DNA of 64,000 nt. Origin: Epiperipatus broadwayi (lineage: Eukaryota; Onychophora; Udeonychophora; Euonychophora; Peripatidae). This document shows positions 23,640 to 33,417 of this stretch, one piece after another. Below the pieces are notes generated by a model. It did not search any database and had not been told where the DNA came from. It was given only the letters and a program-made list of their open reading frames with translations. The translations under genes and the position numbers were made by a program. The DNA is taken from the NCBI GenBank assembly GCA_028023455.1, contig JAQFVV010012405.1:3539149-3603148 (forward strand). The letters run 5' to 3'. Numbering within the stretch: position 1 is the stretch's first letter; each line of letters begins with the position of its first letter.

Positions 23640-24440
23640 TCCTCACTTATTTCATCAAAACATTTTCCAGAATCATCAATGCTAGCTTTAACAATCGCCA
23701 TTGTTATTGTAGCTTTCATACAAGTCATCAAGCACTTATTGCTAGGTTCAGGTCCCTTTCTATCCATGCACCACATGACGGTAGGCAAAAGATCACTCTT
23801 AAATTTGCACTGAAGAGTAACATCTTTATGAATATAATCATTAACATCATTTAACCTTTTTATTGTGGTTAGGGGTTTAGCAACAAATAATGCATTGGCT
23901 TTGATGGATTTAGATAGAGGTGAGGGCTTTCCCATACCTGCAGCATTTTGGACAATCACTCTGGACTCATACTCTAAACCTTCAGTTAAACCTGTTACAG
24001 TGTAGTAAGTTTCACTTATTTCAAAACCAATATTGAGTGTAACCCATCTTAAACTAATATTATCACGTCTTTCAATTACATAATTACATGTGGAAATGCC
24101 ATCATCCTCCTCAGATTCATCCCATTTGATTGTAACTACAGTTTTATCACAATCGACTATCTGTGGAGTCATTGAAGCTTTTGGTTTGACTATGTCTTTG
24201 ACTTCTGCTGTTATGCTGTTATCATCTACGGAATAACTACATTTTACTACATCATCCATAACCTTATTAGTGATTGATATTCTTTTTTGATCGTCAGCAA
24301 TGAGGTTGTATTTCTCTTCCTCTGGAAGCTTCTGTGTTTCTTTCTACCATTCTACCATATCTTTTTCACTGAAAGTTTCACACACTAATTAAGCACTTTC
24401 ATACACTAATTTAGCACTTTGGAGTTCACTATCTTCCACA
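23640..24440 (-). pseudogene. Ig-FN3-Ig domains of a titin/twitchin-type muscle protein
   Basis: The minus-strand frame encodes, in order: an Ig domain (about 24435-24190), with SAKLVYESA, the core W in KDMVEW and KLPEEEKYNLIADD; an FN3 domain (24184-23894) with TIKWDESEEDDG, YVIERRD, the W in RWVTL, YTVTGLTEGLEYESRV and QNAAGMGKPSPLS; and a second Ig domain (23884-23647) with DVTLQCKFKSDLLPTVMW and KASIDDSGK. This Ig-FN3 alternation and wording are diagnostic of the giant sarcomeric kinases and titins. Those proteins run to thousands of residues, so this is a small piece. About 800 bases contain all three domains without an intron, which suggests origin from RNA. Two stops interrupt it: TAA at 24386-24388 and TAG nearby. 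Confidence 0.85.
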
Positions 24441-24862
24441 TCTGGTAATACCTGAACAGATTCAACAGGTGCTTTTTGAATTGCTACTTGGGATACTGTC
24501 TCAATATTTCCCAGTTGATCAGGTTGCAAGTCCCTTATTTCCTCCTGCTGTCCTTGTACATTCTGCACTTCCTTTTGGATGGTCTTGGAGTTCCCCTGTG
24601 GAGTATCATCTACTCTTTTATTTATTTTCTCATACCCCTTTCTGCATTCCTCTTTAAACTTCTCCCTCTCTGTTCGACCTTTTGTCCACCAGTCATCTAT
24701 CTTTCTCAGAGTTTCCTTTGCTTTCTTATTGCATTCACTCATTATCTCTGTTATCTTAGAAAATTCATTCTTCATCTCTTCTGCTCTCTTACTGTTTTCC
24801 TCTTTACTCTGTATATTCATGGTTAACATCAGCTGGTATAGGTCTCGAATTGTCACCTCCAT
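24389..24862 (-). pseudogene. Gag-like coiled-coil segment, in frame with Ig-FN3-Ig
   Basis: The first ATG is at 24862 (the frame is open a little further, to a TTG at 24898). The product begins MEVTIRDLYQLMLTMN and is then a highly charged, probably coiled-coil segment (EENSKRAEEMKNEF, TEREKFKEECRKGYEK), ending in a Gln/Pro-rich linker. Position after a primer-binding-site-like repeat and a leader of about 560 bases, and composition, match the amino terminus of many invertebrate LTR-element gag proteins. There is no zinc knuckle or capsid. It is in the same frame as the downstream Ig-FN3-Ig segment, separated by one TAA. It could instead be a host coiled coil. No homologue is recognised with certainty. 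Confidence 0.5.
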
Positions 24863-25420
24863 TTTTTTTTGCTTGTACTCTAATAATCTATTTAACAATT
24901 TTCTCTTTATACTACTACTTTAAATTTTCATAAAAGTTTATACCTTCCCCCTGTCTGATCTCCTATGCATCTTCATCCTTTCCCCCATCATTCCCACATG
25001 CTGCCTGCTCCTTTCCTTATATTCATCCTAGGTCCATGCCTGCCTATCTACTATTCAACTGACACAATATCACATGTCCCATAAAAACAAATCAAAACAA
25101 ATTTGTATATAGATATATATAAAAAGTATATAAAAAAAACTTCTCTTACCCTCTTAAGACCAGTCACTGCCCCCCTTGTTTACAGGTTGCTTGTTCTGCT
25201 GTGCCCAGAAAACTGCTAAGATCTAAAAATGACAACTTTCACACAATCATCACACTCTATTACTCCAATGGCACCCCCTTTTGCTTATATCCACATCAGT
25301 CTGTGTCTCCCATCATCATCAATCCACACACCAAAGTAATATCCACAATGATTATTGGAATCCTGGCTGATGACAAAATTTATTTAGAGTAACCTGAAAA
25401 AAATTCTTTTTCAAAGATTA
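24863..25420 (-). other. Leader between primer-binding repeat and gag-like frame
   Basis: It is less AT-rich than the surroundings and shows no convincing frame on the minus strand. It may be the 5' untranslated leader of the chimeric element. It does not match the leader arms at 18.0 and 22.0 kb, so two element types may be involved. Confidence 0.4.
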
Positions 25421-25450
25421 TCTCTGGGCGCCATATCTCTGGGCGCCATG
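25421..25450 (-). promoter_or_regulatory. Duplicated primer-binding-site-like motif
   Basis: On the minus strand TGGCGCCCAGAGATA occurs twice in tandem (15-16 base period). The outer copy is immediately preceded by GGTGACA, i.e. a CA that could be an LTR end, the normal LTR/primer-site junction. The first ten bases match the lysine-tRNA-type site. This is a better placed site for the chimeric element than the decayed one at 25655-25673. Confidence 0.5.
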
Positions 25451-25662
25451 TCACCAACCACAATCCAATACAGCATCAAAACCCATGTAAAAGGTTTGAG
25501 AAACAATCTCTATATTTTATGGAAGTGAGTGAATAAATACAATTGCCTCATATTGGCATTAAACCTGAAAATTATCTCTACATATTCTACATAAAAAATT
25601 TTAAATCAAAATCATGGCTCAGGTGCTCAGGGTGTGTGAGTTTATATAATTGTAGCCTCACA
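25451..25662 (-). mobile_element. Possible short or truncated LTR of the chimeric element
   Basis: On the minus strand it starts TGTGAGGCTAC and ends GGTGACA directly before TGGCGCC. A TATATAA lies near its start. Length is only about 212 bp. No second copy was found at the 3' side, so this stays a proposal. Confidence 0.3.
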
Positions 25663-25673
25663 TTGGGAAGCCA
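25655..25673 (-). promoter_or_regulatory. Decayed tRNA-Lys primer-binding site of LTR B
   Basis: The minus strand reads TGGCTTCCCAATGTGAGGC, three or four changes from the site at 18988-19005. It is 22 bases from the end of LTR B, matching the arrangement at LTR A. Confidence 0.6.
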
Positions 25674-25695
25674 AGCCTGGAAAAAAAAAACCCTC

Positions 25696-26187
25696 TGTAA
25701 CGTTCAGAATCGTATGATTAGCCAACAAGATTCAGAGACCTAGCAAAAGTACTTCAAACCCAATATGTTTGGGATATGGTAGTTGCGGATCAGTACTAAG
25801 CTTTAACCTATTTGCCAGTGCTCCAAAATCTCCACTATTCAACCAACGCTCCTGATGCTACTAATGGTTATCATTTTTCTTCGGTCCGGGTGGTCAGGGT
25901 AGAAACAAGGACTCTCAATTCAAACTTATCCTATCATGCACTAGACTTTATTAATTTAATCTAAGTTACTCACTAAATACTTTGATATAGCTCAAACTAT
26001 TATTATTAATATTTCATAGGTTTTGGATACATTCATATGATTTAATCAAGTGTGGATATAGATGAGTGGATATGATGAACCAGGGAACAATATGACAACG
26101 GTATAGATATCTACAATTTATTAACACAATTTATTAGAAAATGTAAATAATAACAATCATGTTTGGATCTGATCATGATCCATGTAA
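25696..26187 (-). mobile_element. LTR copy B, missing last 9 bases of U3
   Basis: It matches LTR A for 492 of 501 bases, starting TGTAACGTTC and breaking off after CATGTAA, where A continues GGGATTACA. At this break it joins the far end of the inverted 1.12 kb segment, so 26187/26188 is a rearrangement junction. Confidence 0.8.
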
Positions 26188-27312
26188 AATTCATATTTGA
26201 AATACTTGGGCATTTTATAGCCTATAAGATATGGTTGTCGGATTTCTCCATTATTACTTATTAAAGACAGGTTTAGGAAAAACATCTATGCAGATATAAA
26301 TTAATGCTTTTGATGGGCAAATATATCAGTAGCTTAATACATTGATCTGTGTCTATATGGCTTTTAATAATAAAAATATGTCGAGTATTGCTATGCGGTC
26401 TGCCACATGGATATTTTACTGATCTTGGCGATACGAGATAGACATGCCTTTCTTTGAGCCGATGAATGGGTTTACTCTATAAAGATAGTGATTCAAAACC
26501 CACGCTCTATTATTTCCTACACAAGCCAAGCTGAATGTGGATGTGTTACTATAGGAATATATACATTACTGCTCGACAAAGAAGATTGGCCCATGTTTGC
26601 CAATGCTAATAATATAGCCAGCACAGGATTCAAACCCCGACACTACTGAACGCTGTAACTAGATTTCTTAATCATACTTGTTGTTAATTCTGTGGGAAAT
26701 AAATAAGCCATATTTTTCATATAATTATTAATAATAAAGGGTAATAAAATTATGCTTTTGTCCATAACTCCTGCTGAGAAGACTAACAATAAAATATTGT
26801 AATGACAAATACATATATACTCTACTTCCCCTATGTATGTAAACACACGCATAAATTTATTGTATATATTCATTTGGCCTCTAGCTTAATATAAGCAAGT
26901 ATTGTGTTTGCTCTCCAAAATTGGCATATTAATTTTATAGTGGCATATTTCTTGATAAAATATTATCACTCTCAATATAAAATTTCGTTTTATGCTGACA
27001 CACAGCATAATACTGATTATTTACTGTGCATGTAACTATCACTTCTAGTTAATTTTTTTTTTGTATTGAATCACAATTGTTATTGTCATGAAATCCAGTA
27101 TGATTTCATTGTAATGCACACACCCACATCTAATACTGAGGTTCATTATTGTAGTTATTATTATATATATTTCACAACCTTAATTGTCATTATTGACAGG
27201 TGACTTCTTTGTAAAACCATATATTTATTCTGGGGATATTGAAATTATGTACTATTATCACTATTGATCATCAAATATTGTAATTGTTATTTATTTTTTT
27301 GGTTTAAAAAAA
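26188..27312. repeat. Inverted copy of the 1.12 kb segment
   Basis: It is the reverse complement of 19533-20655, adjoining LTR C on its U3 side just as the other copy adjoins LTR A. Confidence 0.85.
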
Positions 27313-27813
27313 TGTAATCCCTTACATGGATCATGATCAGATCCAAACATGATTGTTATTATTTACATTTTCTAATGAATTGTGTTAATAAATTGTAGAT
27401 ATCTATACCATTGTCATGTCATTCCCTGGTTCATCATATCCACTCATCTATATCCACACTTGATTAAATCATATGAATGTATCCAAAACCTATGAAATAT
27501 TAATAATAATAGTTTGAGCTATATCAAAGTATTTAGTGAGTATCTTAGATTAAATTAATAAAGTCTAGTGCATGATAGAATAAGTTTGAATTGAGAGTCC
27601 TTGTTTCTACCCTGACCACCGGGAACAAAGAAAAATGATAACCATTAGTAGCATCAGGAGCGTTGGTTGGGTAGTGGAGATTTTGGAGCACTGGCAAATA
27701 GGTTAAAGCTTAGTACTGTTCCACGACTACCATATCCTGAACATACTGGGATTGAAGTACTTTTGCTAGGTCTCTGAATCTTGTTGGCTAATCATACGAT
27801 TCTGAACATTACA
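27313..27813 (+). mobile_element. LTR copy C, 501 bp
   Basis: It runs TGTAATCCC to CATTACA, in the opposite orientation to A and B. AATAAA is at about 27556. Immediately after it lies (TA)n rather than a primer-binding site, and the last 13 bases of the LTR are included in the 67 bp tandem duplication that follows. Confidence 0.8.
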
Positions 27814-27934
27814 ATATATATATATATATATATATAAGAAGTGCTAAGAGATAGGTAATATCATCTATCTGAACATTACAATATATATATATATATATAT
27901 ATAAGAAGTGCTAAGAGATAGGTAATATCATCTA
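27801..27934. repeat. Tandem duplication of LTR edge, 67 bp period
   Basis: Two almost identical units start at 27801 and 27868, each TCTGAACATTACA, then (TA)n, then AAGTGCTAAGAGATAGGTAA. The duplication crosses the LTR boundary, so it arose after insertion. Confidence 0.95.
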
Positions 27935-28185
27935 TCTTTTGGAGAGTTTATTTATGTTAACTTTAGTTACTTTCTATTCACTTCCATATAATCTGAGTTA
28001 TTTATTATTTACAGATATTAAAACTAAGTTTTTATTCCATATTTAGAGGTTATTTAAACTAAAGCTTGCCATTGATCCTCTGAATATTAAAATAGTGATT
28101 CTTGATCATTTATTTTATAAATATATATAATCGTCAGATTGAATTCACTCCCTCATTTAAAATTACATAAATAATCTAAATGTAA

Positions 28186-28357
28186 TTAGAGAGGATTTGA
28201 ACCCAGATTACTGATGAGTGCTGGTTCAGCATGAAATGTAAATATTGGAGATCATTCATCTTTTTAACATGTTTATGGTCATGTGCATCAATTGTATAAG
28301 ATGGAGTAGATGACCAAAGAGATCTTAAAAGTCTGGGTTCAAATCTTCTCTAATTAC
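28186..28357. repeat. Small foldback with B-box-like ends
   Basis: Arms TAATTAGAGA.GATTTGAACCCAGA (28186-28209) and its complement (28333-28357) enclose about 125 bases. GGGTTCAAATC inside the arms resembles a tRNA-type B box. Related central wording (GTGCTGGTT.AGCA, GATC.TTTTT.ACATG) recurs near 30480-30530. Confidence 0.65.
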
Positions 28358-28499
28358 ATCTAGCTTAAGTACATATACTATACTTGTATTTAAATATTAT
28401 AAATAGTCTAAGTATATATAAGGACAAATACTAAGAGTTAGGTGATATCATCTGTCTTTTGAAGAGCTTATGTATATGAATCTGTGCATGCTATATATT

Positions 28500-29972
28500 C
28501 TTAGTGGACAAAGCTATATTGACCAAAGTAAAATTTACTTAGTTTTTTAAAAAATATATTTCCTCTACATTCTGTATTTTCACTATATACTAATTAATTT
28601 TATCGACTGAAAAACTAGTACTACAGCTTAATTAACAATTTACAAACTAATAATAAGCAATAAAAAGATTATATCATTGTTATTATTAATGAGTAACAAA
28701 CTCTTTTTAATTATCTCTTTGTTTCGAATTTCTATTAGTAATATATAATTAAAACGTGATAAAATAATTTAAAATTGTAATTTGTGCTAATTGCTTCGCT
28801 CATAAAATTTACATATCTTTATAATTATTTCTGAATGACAAAATAGTTAAATAAAGGAACTGTTGTGGAACTAATTTTTGCAATAATAATTAAAAGATTT
28901 TTATGCCTCTGGGAGAAAAGCAAAAAAAGTTTTGCCAAAAGAAACGTACATTTTTAATATGATTTTATTGATAATATCTGTGAGGAACTTCATCTTTGTA
29001 AGACTAACTTTTCACTTTTTGCTTTTATACCACGCCATTTTAAAAGCAAACCTTAATATTGATTTTATTGTTTAAGAAGATGTTTTAATAATTAAAATTG
29101 TGATGAAAAGGTGGAAATATATTACAAATATTGGTTTTAATTACAAATTTGCAAAAAGCAAATTGTTTATATTATTTTATATTGTATGATTTCTTTTTAT
29201 ATTTCAACTGAAAAGAAAAGGCCGCTTACAATACGGTAATATTAATATTAGCATTATATTATTTATTTTCATTAAATTGTGTATGTGTATCATACACATA
29301 TACATGTATACACCTCTGCCCTGACTAACGAGGGCAATTGGTTTCTTAAAATGCATTGTAAATCAAAAGGCTTGTTTAACAAAATAATCAATTATCAGAG
29401 TTTTCTATGATAACAATATTAATTGATTATCACATATTCAAAATATACCACAAATTGGGAATATGTCAATTAAAAATAATTTAAAATTATAAATTAAAAA
29501 TAATTAATAAATTTATTGACCATATATTATCAATTAAAAAAAACTGTCAAAGTATAGCTTTAGCTTGGATAATAAGGTAAATACACCTCCCAAAATTCCT
29601 CATAAATCAAAATTTTTATATCAAAAGGAAGCAATTTCCTAAGGTAAAAAAAACAACAACTCATTATCACAGATTAAATTATACAATAGATATTAAACAC
29701 CTTAATATTAATAATTTTTATTAGTCATTCGCTAGACTAGAGATTATCCACTTAATGAATAATATTTGTGTTATTTTCACTATACCACTCTCAATGAAGG
29801 TAAAGATTGGTTTCTATCTTCTTTTAACACATTGTGAGAGTATAATTATAAATATATATCCAGAGTCATGTAAAAAAGATATATGTTTCACAAGATGCAC
29901 ATTTTATGATTTTTATGCCGAACCATCATTCAGCATTTGGGCTAGATCACCATATCTTTATCATTGTTCATT

Positions 29973-30014
<42 letters not shown>

Positions 30015-30117
30015 TGAATTCCATATAGACAATGTACTAGTATTTAATTATATATATATATAGCAAATTACTATAGTTTAACTGATATGTGTCAAATGAA
30101 CTGTTCTTATAATTTTG
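28500..30117. other. AT-rich interval
   Basis: Only short repeats are visible: a (CA)n(TA)n tract at about 29974-30015 and a partial copy near 29725-29800 of the unit found at 30118. The 102-codon frame at 29755 runs through the microsatellite and is not credible. Confidence 0.65.
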
Positions 30118-30365
30118 ATACAAATCATTTAATGAAAGTATATTAATAATTTTTTGTTAGCCATTCATTAGACTAGTGATTATCCAATAGTGAATAATAT
30201 TTCTGTAGTGTGATTTTCACTACACCACTCTCGCACAAGATAGGACAAGCAGAGAGAAACCACTCTCTACCTTGTGTAGAGAAATATTATTTATTATTGG
30301 TTAATCTCTAGTCTAATGATTGATTAATAAAAATTATTAATACATTTTCATTAAGTGATTTGTGT
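30118..30365. repeat. Foldback element, about 248 bp
   Basis: Left arm (AAATCATTTAATGAAA, CATTAGACTAGTGATTA, AATAATATTTCT) and right arm (AGAAATATTATT, TAATCTCTAGTCTAATGA, CATTTTCATTAAGTGATTT) are inverted around about 90 bases. A related half-unit is at 29725-29800. Confidence 0.7.
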
Positions 30366-31688
30366 CAAAGTTGTAAGGACATCATGTTTAACACATCAAT
30401 TAAATTGTAGCAATTTTCTATATATATTGAATTATGATAAAGATATGGGTAAGAGTTTATGGTCTGGGCCAACTGACATGTGCTGGTTTAGCACAGAATG
30501 TGCATCTCAAGAGTGATTGATCTTTTTCACATGTCTTTGATATATATAGTGTTAAAAGTCAATACAAATCAGTCCCTACATTATGAAAGTGTGATATGGT
30601 AAAAATCACATTACAGAAATATTAGATATTAAATATCTATTTTTTAAAAAGCAAAGTTTAAAACTGAATAAAGTGATAATTAATGAATAAATATTTGATT
30701 AAATATATTATTAATAAAATACAAACATATTTCATTTGATTTGATTTTTTAAAACAGTAATTTTCACTAACACAAATCTAAGTATAAATATATTCATCAC
30801 AGTGTGAGTATATAAACTAGCACTGCAATCATACTTCCATAAGACTTGTAGTTCTCACTTGCAGCTATTCTGAAGCATCTGTTTTATGAGTTTTCATTTA
30901 TTTGATATTAAAAACTTAAACTAAAATGTATATTGATTGATGTTAATTCAAACAAAAACTGCTAGGTGGCAGTTTCATTTAAAAATAGTAGAACAAAGAA
31001 AAGAATATGGAGTTTTAATTGAATAAGATGAATATGGGGTTTTGGGTGAAGGGGAATGTTTCTCATTGTATGGGATGGAGTCTTTGCACTCACATAACTT
31101 TGGCATTTATTTAAAATCTGATAACTGAAAATCATTAGTTTGAATACAATTTGTTTATTTTATTTTTAAAAATTAAATATATGTTTCTTGATGAAAATAT
31201 AATGCTTATATTCAAATTTTATTTGAACATTTTTTTTTAACAGAAAATAAGTTATGTGTAAATATATAATGTGAAACAGGAACTTAAAATAAAAATGGTG
31301 ATTAAAAACTGAATTTTTAAGTTTAAAAAATATTTTAATCACTTGAAGGTATTCTTAAATACACATTACTAATATGTTTTGTAATTGATATGTTACATTA
31401 TTAAAAAAAACATTTTATGTGCTTTGAGGCTAAAATGAATTCTTTTGTTTTAGTTAATTTTCCTACTTTATTATTTTTTTATTTACATGCAAAGTTAATA
31501 TAATGCATTAAAATTATTTTGCATTTTTAAAGTTAAAATTCTAATTAATAAATTAAAATATGTAAATAATTTATAAAGAATAAAGATTTGATTATTAAAA
31601 ATAACAAGCATCAGTGCTTTCCAAATTGGCCTCTATAAATCTGCTTTAAATTGTATTTCTGAAGGGTTACAACTTTTATAACTATATA
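30366..31688. other. AT-rich interval, no gene recognised
   Basis: No motif or long frame was found on either strand. Confidence 0.7.
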
Positions 31689-33417
31689 CACCTGGGTCTC
31701 ATTTTATGCAGATTATTTTAATGCGATTTTGAAGTTATGCGATTCATGTTTCTTCCTTATATCTTTCATATTTCACTATATTTATTTGATATCAAGAAAT
31801 TTAAATTATTAATAACTTATTTTGACTTGAAATACTTTTTTTTTTCAAAAATATAATGTTATATCAGCAGCTAACGTGAATATGGCCTGAAGCTGTATTG
31901 AGAATCTTAGCTTCTATGTAAATAAGCTATTTATACTAATGAGTAAATAATAATAATAGATTTATGCTTACATATAAAAATATTGCAATAAATATTCAAA
32001 AAATTTAAATTTTTAAAATGTATTTTGCTATATATAACAGAAATAAATAATTTTTTAGATTTTTAAAATAAAAAATGAAGATTTTATAAACTGAAAATAG
32101 TCTTTCTAATGATAATGTATAATCTTTTTGTTTTGATTGAAAGCTCATTTTTTTAATATAGAAACAGAAAACCATTAACAACACACAAGACTGAAAGTGG
32201 CACTAGTTGTGCATCACATCATGAATAAAAATAAAGTGGCTAACAGGTTTCTCTGGACACAATTGCTGAGAGATTCTTGACTTCATTTAAGTAGAAGCCA
32301 CAATATATCACATCACATTGAATCTGATTTCTTACCAGTTTACAAATGAATGCTAGTAGTAATGATTAAAATGTATATGAAAAATGTAAAATTAAATACT
32401 GTAGTTAATAAAAAAAGTAAAAAAAGTTTGTCTTGTAATAATTTTTTCAAATATTTGAAATTTTTTATTAGTCATACTTTATTTGCTTGGTTTTTTTAAT
32501 GCAAATTTTAACTCTTTGCCTGTCTTTGATGCAACCTCTCATAAGCAGTTGACGTCACTCTAACTCAGCCGATTCTTATGCTAAAAAATTCGTTCGATAC
32601 GTTTTAAAGAGATTTTTAAAAGTTCTGTACGATGGTGACCTCTTCCGACTTATTTTACAAGTAAAAAATAAAAAAAAACGCATTTAAACCTAAACAAAGA
32701 AAGACATTATTTGTGATTGGTTCTTAGCAAGCTCTCAGCCGAAAAAGACATTCTGATTGGCTGGAAAGAACAAAGAAACCGCCTGATCAAAGAAAATAAA
32801 GAAAAACGCTGAGATTTTCATTTCGAATCCAATTTTAAGTATTATAAAATTATATTTATGGAAACTAAAAATGATTCTCAGACAGAATAATAAAAAAACA
32901 AAATTATTTTCGAAAAATATTGAAGATTTTAGTACAAAGATTGAAGATGTAGTAAAAAGAAATATTTACTTTTCTATAACGTAAAAGTCGATCTTTTTGT
33001 TTATATTATAGCTTTTATGTTGCCGAAATTGAATATTTTAGAATAAATAAATAGCAATTTATTTTTGAAAGAACTTTCATTCTCTTCATAACCTGAAAAA
33101 TTAAAAATATACTTTTTATAAACGTATCTGAGTTGAATTTAATATTATAGGCGAATATGTTTTAACAATAGGCTTTGTCTTCAGTTTGTGAGTTGGCCAA
33201 TTAAAAGCTTTGATTTTTACCTCATACAACCAATGATTTAATTAGCGGTTAAAAGGTTAAAGGTAATTTTTCCTTGTTACTTTGCTTTTTTGCGAATTCT
33301 GAAAATTACGAAACCTATCCCCCATTTTTCAAGGTAAGTTAAATCTATTTTTGTGCAATTTTTTTTAAAGCAGGTTTTCTGTGGAACCTGTCTACCACAT
33401 AAAATGAGACCCAGGTG
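31689..33417. mobile_element. MITE, family CACCTGGGTCTC, copy 2 (inverted, with nested insert)
   Basis: The termini CACCTGGGTCTC and GAGACCCAGGTG are flanked by TA. It is in the opposite orientation to copy 1: its right end corresponds to the left end of copy 1 (shared AGGTTCC.CAGAAAAC, AAAAATAGA.TTAACTTACC). Total is 1729 bp; removing the 745 bp insert at 32512-33256 leaves about 980 bp, close to copy 1's 956 bp. Confidence 0.85.
32512..33256. mobile_element. TTAA-flanked element (piggyBac-like MITE) nested in the MITE
   Basis: TTAA lies at both edges (32508-32511 and 33257-33260), and the empty site in MITE copy 1 reads TTTTAAAGTAATTTTA, so the duplicated target is TTAA. The termini are CTCTTTGCCTG and, inverted, CCTTTTAACCG. 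TTAA targeting and a CTTTGCC-like end are typical of piggyBac-type elements. It is non-autonomous. Its second copy is at about 53959-54727 in inverse orientation. Confidence 0.75.

Noticed and set aside
23546-23854. Plus-strand frames of 70-116 codons at 23.5-24.9 kb
   Set aside because: They are antisense shadows of the minus-strand chimeric frame, which has recognisable domains.
28186-28357. Possible tRNA pair in opposite orientation
   Set aside because: B-box-like wording appears in both arms only because they are inverted repeats; no acceptor or anticodon stems were found.
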